Source: Trichobilharzia regenti (lineage: Eukaryota; Platyhelminthes; Trematoda; Strigeidida; Schistosomatidae). Taken from it: a stretch of DNA of 64,000 nucleotides. Below, piece by piece: positions 1 through 11,849 of this stretch. The notes beneath the pieces were generated by a model. It was given only the letters and a program-made list of their open reading frames with translations. It did not search any database and was not told the origin of the DNA. The stretch is taken from the NCBI GenBank assembly GCA_944472135.2, contig OX235265.1, forward strand, positions 41,823,459 through 41,887,458, written 5' to 3'. The translations under genes were made by a program, and so were the position numbers. Positions within the stretch are counted from its first letter, which is position 1; every line of letters begins with the position of its first letter.

Positions 1-267
1 GAGGCCTAGAGCTAAGCATGCCAACTACAAAAGATAGCCTGATTTGATTCTTAGCTGATGCACTTCTAAACCTCAGTTAGCCAGTTATAATCTCGGTAAA
101 GACGGAAAGTTGCGTGTGAACATAGCAACCTCATCCCATAAGGAAATAAACAACGGGTTAGTGGTCACGCTAAAATCACGATTGATTCGGGTCCCAGTGG
201 CTTTTTTTTAACTATTAGATGCAATATGTAGATGCAGGAAAAGGTAGCCCAGGTGTCAAACAGGCCG

Positions 268-440
268 CCAAGGTTGGATGGTATACGAACCAGCTAGCCT
301 TGTAACTGAAAATTCCTAGGTTCAAACCCTGGTGGTGGGTTCATAGTGTCAGTGATTCCCTAACCAGGACGAAACAGCTGTCCAGTACCCCGTTGGCTTT
401 CTATGCTTCTGCATCTGATATTAATCCGTGATCAAACTCG
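268..440 (+). repeat. SINE-like repeat, partial copy (CTGATGA-GGACGAAAC family)
   Basis: A partial copy of a short interspersed repeat that recurs at 19610, 25000, 28430, 39140 and 40350. It shows a Pol III B-box-like segment (GGTTCAAACCC) followed about 45 bases later by ACCAGGACGAAACAGCTGTCC. The family looks like a Pol III-transcribed SINE. The CTGATGA half seen in better copies is mutated here to CAGTGATT. No coding potential was seen. Confidence 0.55.
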
Positions 441-894
441 ATAATGCTTTAAGTGTCTACTAATCTTATTGATATTATGAAACATTTCATAAAGTACATA
501 AACTATTTTGTCGACTGATGTTAAACTGGGCTTTTAATCACAAATATTTGGTCACAGCTCAAATTATTTCCAAACAGAATATGTACAGCTTGACAGAAAA
601 TTCGTTGAAGCCGAGTCTCTTCAATGAATCACTTGTTTTGATTTTCTGAATTGTTCAAATTGATATTTTCTATGAACTAAAAAGTAGAACAACTAAATGG
701 GTTTTCTTGTTATTCTGTCAAGCTCACTGCTGTGAATTAGAAGATTCATTTTCTCGATGAATACATCATGAATCATAAAAATTCAGAATCACTTTGGGAG
801 GCCCTTCAATGTAATCATGTGTGTATATCCTAACGCAGAGTCGCTCAAGAGACAAACGATGAGTTAAAATTATCCCCTTGATTAAATATTTGTT

Positions 895-1985
895 AGCTAA
901 TTGTTACAAATTCAACTTCATTCAACAACTGGCTATATGACAGTGTCACATGTCAAGTGCCATGGGAAACTCAGCGAGATGTTTGAAGTGAATACAGAAG
1001 TAAGACAAAGCTGCCTGCCTATTATCACGAATGATATTCCTAATTATAATGAACTGGATTATGCGTTGGACTGTGTATGGGGAGCGAGAAGACAGGAATA
1101 CGTTGCAGGGAAAGTAAGACTCTATAAGATCTGGATTTCGAGAATGAGTTATGTCTAGTGTCACTCAAACTCGAAGATTTACAGGTGAAAGCCAACACAC
1201 TGGCTGAAGAAATAATCGGCGAAGACAGGATTTCAGGTGAACAAAGAAAAGATGAGGTGATGAAGAAAATCAATCAAACTACAGCAACAAAAAGCAGCAC
1301 CAATCACCATCAGTAGGAGAAATTTGAAAGAGCTTACTTCCTGCATTTCTCTAGGAAGCGTTTTTTTAACGACAGGCGGAACGGATGAAGATGTAGAAGC
1401 TAGGGAGAATCGGAAAGGCAAGATACTCCTTCATCAACCTTAAACCAGTTTGGAAATCTTCTGAACCCAGCCAGCATAAACAACAGTATTCGGATTTCCA
1501 ACACCAATGTCAAGCCCGTCCTTCTCTACGGGTCAGTAACTTGCACTGCATGTCACGGAAAGGATATCTAACTGGGTACTTCAGACTTGTATCAACAGCT
1601 ACCTCATTCGCCGGCTCTAGATCGAAGATCGAATTGCCAGTCAGAAAGAATTAAAAACAAGAAACTCCGGTCACAAATCAACCAAGAGCCGACTGCACAA
1701 CAAACATGTAATAGAAGATGGAGATGGGTGGGTATACGTTGAGGAGGCTGTGAAATCACATCAGGCGCCATTGATCGAGTGGAATCCCAATGGGAAACGA
1801 CGTGTTTGGCATGTGTCTGAGGGTAACTTGGAGGAGAGCGTGTGGTGAGAAAGAGATGAGAGATTATGGTCAATCGTGGACCTGGCTGAAGAGGACAGCA
1901 GAAAATAGAACGCAGTGGAGATGTGTTTTTGAAGCCTCATATTCCACCTGGAACCCAAGAGAATAATAGGAAACTGCAAAAACGA
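895..1985 (+). mobile_element. RTE-clade non-LTR retrotransposon, 3' RT fragment
   Basis: Conceptual translation in shifting frames gives the C-terminal half of an RTE (SR2-type) reverse transcriptase: a FEVNTEVRQSCL segment (normally FEVNTGVRQGCL), a LDYALD remnant of the VDWIMR stretch, the glutamine-rich linker, and the terminal part ending near the TRNPRE-type motif. It ends with the RTE tail TTCCACCTGGAACCCAAG near 1940. Many frameshifts and stops show it is dead. The 5' endonuclease part is absent. Confidence 0.75.
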
Positions 1986-2180
1986 ATAATTTTAAGTACA
2001 TATTAAAATCTTCGATAGGCAACCCAGAGTTTCGCTAGGGAGGGGTAGTTGAACTTCGAAAAGTCATATAAGTCACCATCAGAAATCACTGAAGCGTATG
2101 AAACTTTTAGATTATGAACCTTAGTTTTCACGACTGGTGCTAATACTACTTTTACTACTTATACGGTCAACTTAGCTAGT

Positions 2181-2383
2181 GTGCGTCGGTGGCACAGTGG
2201 TTAGGACTCTCGCCGACCATGCACATGGTTCGAGCACGCACCGACGCACACTTGATATCTATGGCCGGCCTGCTAAATTTGGGCTACCGATATCCATGCT
2301 GAAAATTCCATACTTGTACCAAAAATACAGTGTGGAATCAAGCTGTAAATAAATAAAAAATAAAAAAAATAAAAAAAATAGTT
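2181..2383 (+). repeat. tRNA-head SINE, body type 1
   Basis: This SINE starts with a tRNA-like head whose ends GTGCGTC and GACGCAC can form a seven-pair acceptor-like stem. The A-box-like segment is TGGCACAGTGGTTAGGA; the B box is damaged here. A body containing GGCCGGCCTGCTAAATTTGG and TACCAAAAATACAGTGTGG follows, then a tail of AAATAAA units. The same body occurs at 10577, 36151 and 44771. It is a retroposed repeat, not a functional tRNA gene. Confidence 0.75.
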
Positions 2384-2496
2384 TTCATTGGCTTTAGAAA
2401 ATTAGAACTGGACTATCGCTTCCGGTCATGTTGAGTAATTAAATTACAAGAAAATTGAAGAATTCCCTCATTCTCCTCAAAACTTAGCACCTGTAG

Positions 2497-2632
2497 TACA
2501 TGGTTGTTAGATGGTTGGAGGCCATCGTCAGGAAGACTTCGATCTAGGTTTCATGCTTGTTGACATCTGTCAGTAAGTCATATCTTCAGCCTTGAAAGAA
2601 CTCATATCGCTTCTGTGATTCCTAGTCAGGTA
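2497..2632 (-). repeat. tRNA-like repeat (TAGCTCAGTGGTAACGTC family), fragment
   Basis: Matches the outer half of the repeat seen intact at 18825-19065 (shared pieces such as TTAGATGGTTGGAGGC and CATCTGTCAGTAAG on the plus strand). Only the part downstream of the B box remains. Confidence 0.5.
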
Positions 2633-2639
2633 TACACTC

Positions 2640-4070
2640 TACTTCATTGAAACAATGCTTTCTGACAGATAAGAATATATATTCTAACGTTGAAATGTTC
2701 AGTTAATAAGTAAATCTAATGTACAAAATGTCTTATTTATTATTGTTCCCTTGTTTGGATACCAAATGAACATATAACCTACTGTAAATCTAAATATTCT
2801 TTGATGTTTACTCTTCTCTTCGTGTACTTTTGTTTGAAATTAGTTCAAGACACAAATAATCCCAGTTGCTTACATTGTACAATTCAAAGCTGAATGAATG
2901 TTTACTCCGAATGTGACCTTAAATAGTAATGATATTGCCTTTAAAATGAAGCCTGTGAAGAATTCATTTGTGGGTACAGTTTTATATTTTCCTATATTTA
3001 GAAAACAATTTAAAGTAAACAGTGACTTTACAGAAAATTTCAGATATCATGTTTTGTTCATCTAAGCATAAAATCACTGATCTAATATTGTGTGGTCCGT
3101 ATTTTCTCCTGTAGTAACTGAAAATGGCTAGTGGTATTCATAAGAACGGCGGCCTGCTTAAAACTTGAGCCACCAAAAGCTTCTATCTCTCAACTGCATA
3201 TATTTTCTTTCGTTTGGTTTGTTTTAATCGATTAAGACATGGCCTCTAATGCTTCTGATTCGCAAGCTCCTCACTAAACTTGAGAAAACGTCTAATTGTG
3301 GGTGGCAACGTGTTCTAATAGATGAGCTAACTATTCTTCACTTATGTCTTTGGGTCTCAAAATGTACTTCTGAACATCTTACAATTAGCTTTTAACCAGG
3401 TATCATTGATTTCTTGAAGGAGACAAAGCAGATATATCATAATGAAATGATTCGCACTTCAGCTCAGAGACCATTGTGTCATAGGATACACTGTCAGTTA
3501 ATATTTTACTTAAAGATATTCTAAGAAGGGTGACTATCATGCGAAAATCTCCTCTGAAAATTCTATAAATTTTGTAAATACTATCAAAAATAAAGATATT
3601 ATTATTATAATATAGATAAACTCCTTTGGTTATTTCATATTGCATTTATGGTTCAGTCTCAAGGTGGAAATCACCATAAATCGACAAAAACTAAAATATC
3701 ATTGGATAATCCCATTTTTATATGGTGGATATAGAGCACCAGATTAGTAGAACTTCAGTTTTTACATTTCTGTGCAAGGTGGCAGTTAAATTCTCTCAGG
3801 TATGAACGTCTGCCTGTTTTTGTAAGACATAGCATCAAAATTTTCTAGCTTCATATATATATATATATAGTCAGAAAATGTCAGGTCATTCATTTTTCTT
3901 TCATAACACTTCTTAAACATTAATTTTACTAATTGTATTGGTTTCAGGCTTCTGTGATGAGTGACTTTAATGCTTAACTGTAAAGTCTTGTGAGAAATTA
4001 TTCTGCTCTGCAGAAACTAATTCAGCGTACTTACATACCTTTGTATTTGCTTGATAATAATATACGTTGA
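2640..4070. other. AT-rich stretch without recognisable gene
   Basis: I see no gene or known element here. There is a pure (AT)n run at 3853-3869. Open frames are short and of random appearance. Confidence 0.5.
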
Positions 4071-4089
4071 TGTAACTATAAGAATTGTT

Positions 4090-4265
4090 ATTTGGTGCAC
4101 GGCGAGTAGCAGTGGAATCGAGGATTCGAACCCTGTCCTGTTTGTGACTCATCACTGGATGTACCTGCATTCCTCAGTGAGCGATGGTGTTTCCAAATAA
4201 GACCTGAACTCAGTTTCAAACCTCGCTTCAAACTTTGAAGCGGTGACCATTAGGCTACTTTATGC
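4090..4265 (-). ncRNA. Sm-alpha-type SINE with degenerate hammerhead ribozyme
   Basis: On the minus strand an A-box-like TAGCCTAATGGTCACC and B-box-like GAGTTCAGGTC lie upstream of GGTACATCCAG, TGATGA, GTCACAAACAGGAC and, further on, GATTCCACTGCTA. These correspond in order to the stem I, core, stem II and closing stem I strands of the schistosome hammerhead described in Sm-alpha satellite DNA. The first core C is missing and the GAAA core is replaced (AGGG), so self-cleavage is unlikely. A B-box-like GGTTCGAATCC lies inside the stem III region. Confidence 0.7.
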
Positions 4266-4479
4266 GCTATGGATATCGATTACTATTTGTTGAAGTCAGA
4301 TTTGCTTTTCCCATTGACTGACCCGACCGAAATTTCTGGGCCTTTCTTGATGTGACCATCATAATTTCCAATGCCAGTCACCATACACCAAATTACTTCA
4401 TTTCAGTCCTCAGATATTATTGAATCACCCGTACTAGGAGCCGACACATGTCAACAAAAGTAGATTACTCCGGCCAAAT

Positions 4480-6070
4480 CAATCAACGGGAAAATTAAAA
4501 CTGACTTAAATAAATGGTAGTTATAAGTATTAAAACAATTAGTCCCTGTGATAAATTTGAATAAGGCATTAAGAAGAAAAATTTCGCGAGATGATACCAT
4601 TTTGTAGTTTCTTTGCAACCGCTTTACAACTAACATGGTTAACAATGATAAAACAGAGTTCATGTTTTTTGTACACACAGTTTAATATTCACATACAGCC
4701 TAAACTGTGATCACTCCAAAGTGCTTCCATCACCTTCAATAACCTTGAATTAATGTGTACATAAGATATTAGATTCACCTTCCAGGAAAAGCCATACAAA
4801 CAAATCGATGGTGTTGCGGTGGGGAGCCTTCTTGGGCCTCTGTTAGCAGATATATTCATGTCGAAATTGGAGAAACAAATTCAAGGTATGCTTGGAGAGT
4901 TTATGCTATATAAACGTTATGTAGATGTTACTGTCATTATTGGTAATAACAGTAAATCTATTGAAAACTTTATTACCCTATTTAAACATTATCTTCCAAA
5001 TATCCGAGTGACTTCCGAACTCGAATCGAATAATAAACTCGGTTTCATGAATATTACAATAACCAGGAGAGATGATGGAACGATTCAACGATCTATTTTT
5101 CGTAAACAGACATCGAGTGGACAATATCTTCATTTTACCAGTTTTGTTCCTATCCAGTATAAATGTTCCCTAGTGAAATGTTTGTTCTCAAGGGCCCGAA
5201 AAATATGCACGAGTGACACATTGATGGATGAGTTTCGACATATGCACTCATTTTATTAGCAAATGGTTATCCGGAAAACTTTATCACCTGTCACAGTAAA
5301 GAAAGACCACATCTTGAAAAGACAGATTCTGTACCAAAGAAAGCTACTTTTATTAACCTACCATTCAAGGGTAATCAAATTATGCAGTTGTCAGCTCAAA
5401 GACTCCGGTCAGCGATCAAACGCACATTCTACGCCGCATCTCTTTTTCTCACTTGCCAAACGTTTTCGATCCCTGTACCTACGATTAAAGGACGAAATTC
5501 TGTGGTTTGTACTTCAAACTGTATGTACAAGTTCACATGCAGCTGCGGTGACACCTATATAGGTAGAACTAACAGAATATTTCAATGTCGTCGAAAATAA
5601 AATGTTCCAAATGGCTACTAAATCATATATAAAATCCCAATGCGATTAATCTTAATAGAAATCCAGCATCATCCGTTGCAAAACACTTATTATTGTCAGG
5701 TCACAAAATCAATATTAATGACTGTTTCCCAATTATTTCACATAACTCTAATTCAAGGTTATTGAACGTGGTGATGGAAGCACTTTGGATTAATCACATA
5801 CAGCCTAAACTGTTTGTACAAAAAACAACAATAGACTTCAATCTTCGCCTACCCTGGACTGCATGACCTATCTTAATATGATCGGCCATTAGTGTATACT
5901 TCTGTTTTTATTTAACTGAGTAATTGTCATGATCTTTATTTTATTATTGTCAACCATGTTAGTTGTAAAGCGGTTGTTAAGAAACTACGAAATGATACCA
6001 TCATCCCGCGAAATTTGTCTTCGAAATGCTTTATTCAAAGTTATAAAAATTGTTGAATATGTAATAGTTT
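4480..6070 (+). mobile_element. Penelope-like element with inverted terminal copies
   Basis: The plus-strand frame 4819-5259 encodes PLE reverse transcriptase from the GSLLGPLLADIFMSKLE motif through a damaged active site (YVDV where YxDD is expected) to an SIFRKQTSSGQYLHF segment. A different frame at 5382-5600 encodes the GIY-YIG endonuclease start (CMYKFTCSCGDTYIG), so at least one frameshift separates the domains. The tail at 5695-6045 reappears inverted at 4557-4755, giving outward-facing 3' ends. The N-terminal half of the RT is missing. Inactive. Confidence 0.8.
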
Positions 6071-6074
6071 CAAC

Positions 6075-6855
6075 AATAAAATATTTAACGGAAACAGATT
6101 TGATCATTCAAGCGAAGAAGAATATTACGCCAAAAGAAGTAATTTGCCTGTTAACAGGATATAATATTCTCTCATAAATATCCTTCAAACTGCTTTTCAT
6201 GCTAGTGTCATTAACAAAGTATATTTTCTTACAAGATTGTCGTGGTTTCGCCGGGAGAAATCTGCATACGCTATAACATGTCGAAAGCTAACTTTCTCAC
6301 AAAATGATACGAAGCAGAAAGTTGACTAACACCAAAAGAACACAAAATATTATTTTAGCTTTACTTCCCGACTTTTCATTAGTCTTCAGTTATGGCAACA
6401 CATAGACTCGAGTCTAGAACTGTTACTGTACCGCAGTGTGTCTGTCGAATATCAATTCACTGAAATAGGATTGATTTGACCTTGTTTTTCAAATTCAGTT
6501 GAATAAACTCCTCATTATAAGAAAGTGAAAAGGTTTAGAAGGAGCTTATAAAATGTACTTATGATATTTCTATATAGTTGTGAGTTAAAATCGCTTCGTT
6601 GTTTTTCAGAAGAATCCTTTTGATGCAGGTTTCTTACCATGCAACTATTCAGATACCTTCAGTTATTTGTGTCCAAGTTTCAGTTCATTAATAATCTGAT
6701 CTAGGAAGCTGTCAGATACAATTTAAATAAAAAATAATTTAATCACGAGACATAGGATGTATGCAAAGTAGCGTCTTTAGAGAAGCAATGATAATTAGTG
6801 TCACTAAAAAAGGCTATTAAGAGGAAAATAAAGAAGGTGACAGCATTAGGAAGAG
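6075..6855. other. Spacer between two PLEs
   Basis: No gene or repeat recognised. The translated frame at 5929-6177 lies over the end of the upstream PLE tail and is not convincing as a gene. Confidence 0.4.
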
Positions 6856-6859
6856 TCCT

Positions 6860-8500
6860 ACGAAAAGCAGACAAAACTGATACTGTTACCATGGGCAAAA
6901 TACGATACCAATGTAATGCTTACTTTCCTCAGTGAATTCGTAGACAGAATAAAAGATATTAATATCAAGGACAAAGCCATGATATCTCTGGACATAACAT
7001 CGTTATTCACAAATGTACCTCTAATAGAAACAATTAATTACATATGTGAACAAGTAGACAAGCAGTTGATAAATATTAGCATCCATACTGACATCCTAAA
7101 AGGATTGATATTAAGATGTACCATGAATGTAAACTTCAAATTTGACGGCATCCTTTACAGACAAGCGGATGGGGTGGCAATGGGCTCCCCATTGGGTCCC
7201 ATTCTAGCTGATTTATTTCTAAGTAAGCTAGAAAATGGACCTCTGAACAACCTTATCAGTAAGCTATCATTTTATTGCCGATATATGGATGACACCTTCA
7301 TTCTTTGTGATAATGCTTCTGATAGGAGTACAATAAATACTGAATTCAATGAAGTACATTCGGCTATGAAATTCACATGCGAAGAGGAATCCCAAGACAG
7401 AATTGCCTTCTTGGATGTCCTACTTACAAGAAAACCAGATGGTAGCATACAAAGAAATTTGCATAGAAAAAGCACTTGGACAGGAAAATATACACATTTT
7501 CACAGCTTTGTTCCTATCAAGTACAAAAGAAATTTAGTGAAGACCCTCAGCCACAGAACTACAGCTATATGCTCAGAAGAAGTAATTGAAGGTGAATTAA
7601 GCAATGTAAATGATACTTTGATCGAAAATGGCTATCCCGAAAAATTCATCAAGAAACACATGACAAAGAAAGCTGGAAAGGATTACTCACTGTCTGTAAC
7701 CAAGATGCCCTTTATATACGACCACAATTCAAGGGCGATGCACCAAGTAAGATAATCACGAAGAAATTAAGAAAATCAGTTCAAAGAACTTTTACTGCTG
7801 GCGAACTACACGTATTATTCTCTACACGACCGATGGTGCTACCTCGACTGAAAGATGAAGTACCTAGACTAGCCACCTCAAATTGTATCTATCAATTCAA
7901 CTGTGCTCGTGGAGCCAGTCATATTGGCTGTCGCTCTAGGAACTCGATTTTTCGTGCTCGCTCGAGAACATCTCCTACCATGGCTAAGTAAAGGTGTAGT
8001 GAAAACAATTAACAGTTCGATGTTGGACCATCTGGTGCAAACCGGCCAGCCACAAAGCCAACCAGCGTGGAAGAATCCTCCCCCATCATCATCTACTGGG
8101 TGCCTAATAAGTCGCCAAAGTCATCATCGAAGCACCGAATGCTCCAAACAGCAAAGGCTATTGCAATTCGTCTCAACACAACCAGTGCTCTGTGTTCAAA
8201 AGAAGCAAATACAGCCAGTCAGCCAGCCCCTACTACTGCCCTAGCTGGCCTTCAGTAGAGACTATAAACTCATGAATTTGTAATATCATCTTTCCTAATT
8301 TTTTGACATTCAGCTTATTTTATGTTGAACTGTAATCTATCAATATTACTGATTCGATGTTATTTAAACAATAGTGTTGTCCATAACACTAATTCATTCA
8401 TTCACTGTGATGTAAGTATAACTGTAGAGCCTGATGATGAAGTTATCGAAAAGAGTACTCTTTGTTCAGTGCCTATTCTTTTTAAAACTTTAATGGGCAT
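6860..8500 (+). mobile_element. Penelope-like element, RT to 3' tail
   Basis: The longest coding frame in the window (6916-7755, 279 codons) is PLE reverse transcriptase: SLDITSLFTNVPL (palm), ADGVAMGSPLGPILADLF, the intact catalytic YMDD near residue 124, and a FLDVLL motif. A one-base loss near 7730 shifts the frame. The GIY-YIG endonuclease start follows in frame at about 7875-7990 (NCIYQFNCARGASHIG), then the tail to about 8500. It is 5' truncated. The RT frame is open but separated from the endonuclease, so the copy is probably inactive. Confidence 0.85.
8427..8467 (+). ncRNA. Hammerhead-like motif in PLE tail
   Basis: Reads GAGC, then CTGATGA, a short arm, GAAA, the hairpin AAGAGTACTCTT, then TGTTC. 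GAGC and GTTC can form stem I (one G-U pair) and the hairpin can form stem III; stem II is only two pairs. The same 41 bases are conserved in two other copies at 11875-11915 and 27194-27234. Hammerheads are known in PLEs; activity of this one is unproven. Confidence 0.5.
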
Positions 8501-8514
8501 TTTTAATCAGTGAA

Positions 8515-9780
8515 AATAGATATCCTAATGAAGAAAACGTATGGTTAGACGATTATCAGTGCCAATAAATATGTCATTTAGAATAAACAGATGGTAATGT
8601 TGAAAAGAGCATTAAAGAAACAGTGTCATGAAGCATGTTTGATCTCCTGATAGCAGGATTTCTTCCTGAAGGCTGTACGTCTAAAAAGCACTAAATTAAT
8701 ACTTTTGTATTTATTCACCAGTCATATACAAAGTTGAATATCCGCAATATCCACATACGTTTAAAAAACAGCTCAAAATCAGTCACTAAAATTTCATGAC
8801 AGATCATATCATAAACGTTTGTGAACTGACAGAGCCAAATTATGATACTATGTGAGGAGAATAATTAGGTTTTAATGAATTTTATCACTAGGTAATCAGC
8901 TTTGGCTGGAATTTTGTGACACCATGTACCCAAGGTCTCCGATAAGTAATTGTTTATGCAGTCGGCTGATGGTGAAAAATTCCATGCTATTTTATTGATG
9001 TGAAACGACTGTCATTTTTTTAAATATTTAAATAAACAATTAGTATAGAAAGGAGTATTTTAAGGAGCATTTCGATTTTACAATCATGAGACAATGAAAT
9101 ATTTTATACAATGATTCATGCGTGTTAATTTGTTACTCCATTTCTGTATTTTTAATGATGTCAAATATTATTACATATCCTTAATCTATGTGATATATTG
9201 ATTCTGATAATCATTTTAGAAAGTAATAAATTCTAGTTTGTGTAAGAAGCAACTGACTAGCATTTATTGCAAAGTTATACATTCAAGTCTAACCTTTTAT
9301 GATGTACTCAGACTTTAACGGTTTCTAAATTAATTTATCATCACAAGCTGACATCAGCTATAGAATCATTCAAAACTTGAAATTAACGGCTTCAATCATC
9401 GGTAATCACTGGTGGAGAGTGCTAAACAAGGACGAAACAGCTGTAGAGTGGTTCTGTAAGTGATTTTGGTTCATGGCGATACATACGTTCTGTAATAAAT
9501 TGTTCAAATGAAATTTGTTAGACGGTATACTATTCTGTTTGATTGTTACTTATTTTATGGAAGTGGTAAAAGGAAAGATGTGTCTTAATATAAGTGGAAC
9601 AGATTTTTACCTTCAGTATCTGAGATCGTATTGTCTGTTAATTTGTTAAGTAAAATGACACTAGCAGTCAGACAAGAAGCGAATAGAGAAGTTTAAAATT
9701 ACAAACTTTTTGTATCCTAGGTAGTCATCACTTTGTCTCACGAAACATATCCATTTATTCAAGAATGACAAATCATTATT
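8515..9780. other. AT-rich stretch, nothing firm
   Basis: Only a short remnant of the CTGATGA-GGACGAAAC SINE family is visible near 9395-9460 (ACAAGGACGAAACAGCTGTAG). No coding signal. Confidence 0.4.
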
Positions 9781-9784
9781 ACTA

Positions 9785-10500
9785 CTACCTTAGGTCCCTA
9801 GTGGAATACAGAACTTCAGCAACACATCTATACTCCATATATTTGTCTGAAATCCTTTTTATCTGGCTTTAAGATTGTCCATAACTTGTCATCTCCTCCT
9901 TACATGATCTTCTGCATGTTTCCCTCGGACAAACGCCCAACTCGTCATTTCTCACTCTTGCTCCACTTGAGGTTAAACATTTGCGCGATGTCAATCAATG
10001 GCATCCTCAGTGTGTCTCTGGTAGGCCTCCATTTCCTTCAATATATTTGTTCGACTAGCAGTAAGTTTTCAGTTGGTTTTTTATCTGTCATAGTCTCTTG
10101 TTGCTAATCCTTTCTGACCAGTTATCTGACCTTCGGTATAGAGCTAGTAAAGTCCGTAGTTGATGAAAGTCTGAAGTCTGTGAGAAATGTTTTTTTTTGG
10201 TAACGTGTGCCTCAAGTCTCTGAATCATTTAGAAGTTCAGACTGACTTGATATTATTGTTGTTGAAAATCCAAATCTTATTCCTCAGGCTTAGAGCAGAA
10301 GGTTTCCAGACTACTTTCAGAGTAATAAAGTTTTTCTTTGCCTTTCTGATCATGATTGGCTTCAACATCTTCATTTATGTGGACTGAATATAGTTGAAAC
10401 ATTGTTGACAGAGTAGGAAGTAACTTCCTTTAAATTTTTCTTTTTAATGGTAATTGGTGCTTGCTGTTGTTGTTGGATAGGTATTTTTTTATTCCAGGAA
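9785..10500 (-). mobile_element. RTE-clade RT C-terminal fragment
   Basis: The minus strand carries a diverged RTE reverse-transcriptase 3' part. It runs from a CAACAACAACAGCAAGCACC linker near 10450, through remnants of the KIRIF and QTFIN segments, to the RTE terminal tail near 9800 (TTCTGTATTCCACTAGGGAC on the minus strand). Frames are shredded. The plus-strand open frames over this region are antisense shadows. Confidence 0.6.
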
Positions 10501-10576
10501 TACGAAATACTCCTTTCTAATGATAATATCATCAAGTTGCGCAGCTGTACTGAAATTTAGCACAAATTTATTTAGA

Positions 10577-10773
10577 TATTTTTTTTTATTTTTTGATTAC
10601 AGCTTGATTCCACACCGTAATTTTGGTACAAGTATGGAATTTTCAGCATGTGATATCGGTAGCCTAATTTTGCAGGCCGACCATAGATATGAGGTGTACG
10701 TCGGTGAGGACTCGAACCTCGGACCATGTGGATGGTTGGCGAGAGTCCTAACCACTGTGCCACCGACGCACAT
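10577..10773 (-). repeat. tRNA-head SINE, body type 1
   Basis: A nearly full-length minus-strand copy: head with TGGCACAGTGGTTAGGACT and a good B box (GAGGTTCGAGTCC), type 1 body, then an AAAAAATAAAAAAAAAT tail at the low-coordinate end. It lies just beside an RTE fragment of the same orientation. Confidence 0.8.
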
Positions 10774-10799
10774 ACTAAAATATAAACTATAGAATGCAC

Positions 10800-11790
10800 A
10801 CAATCAATGTGATTCAAAGATTACGATAAGTTTATGAGTTCCACCGTTGAAGTCTATACTCAATTTTCATAAAAACTGTTGTGGTAAATGAGGAATGACT
10901 GTTGATTACGGCGATTGATATACCGAATAGAAATAATGAATAGTCATTCCATAGGGCTTCAATATTTGGGCATATTCAAGTTTAAAGACAAACTTTACTT
11001 ATTCTTTATTCTCTGAGTTAGGATTATCTTCAGTAAAGCTCAAATTTATGTCGAACTATCCTTTTGGATATTATTCATATTTGCAAGGATTTTTAATGAA
11101 AATCCAGAGGAAATCAACGACACCTCAGTCACCTACAGTCTCTGAAAAAAACACTAACTACAGATTTAGTACTCACGGAACACTTATTATCTTAAATATC
11201 AGAGGCTCACCTATCTTAGTTTATCATACATGTTTTCCACTTCGTTACTTAATAGCAGTCAGTATCTAGATGTTAACCATAACTTATGAAATAGGTGTGT
11301 CAGTGTGGTAACTAACGCAATACGATAGTGGAAAAGGTATTTGTAAGAATCCTTTAAATACATGAGAAGTTCCTCAAAAATTTCATGTGACAGTCAGTAC
11401 AAAACATAGGCTAAAAGCTCATTAGTGAAGTTCTTCTGTAGCCTATTTTTAATCAATAAACAGACTTATGATGTAACAACTTACAAAGTTATCATTACTG
11501 ACACCTGAATAATAGAAAGTTATATGCCCTGTAGGAAAATATACTACTTCAGAACTACAGTTATATATTACTTTCTCTTTTGGGAATCATCTTGACTACG
11601 CAAAATCAACAAAAACTGTAGTTGTAGGAAGTGAGACAACCAAAGCACATATACATACACATGTATTTATAAGAGTGTAAAATTAATTACCATCTCAATC
11701 ACAAAAATAAGCGACAATTATCAAATAAATATCAGTATATGTCAGAAATTAACTAAATATGTGGTCATTATTCAGTTATGTAATGTAAGT
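10800..11790. other. AT-rich stretch, no gene seen
   Basis: No element or gene recognised; only short open frames. Confidence 0.4.
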
Positions 11791-11849
11791 GAATTCAATT
11801 AAGAACGAACAAGACCTGTGAGGGCAGAAGTACTGCTTTTAAGGAAAAA

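Noticed and set aside
3853..3869. AT run as an origin or promoter
   Set aside because: A plain microsatellite, one of several in the window.
9886..10387. Two plus-strand frames with hydrophobic content
   Set aside because: They are antisense to an RTE fragment; the hydrophobicity reflects reversed transposon codons.
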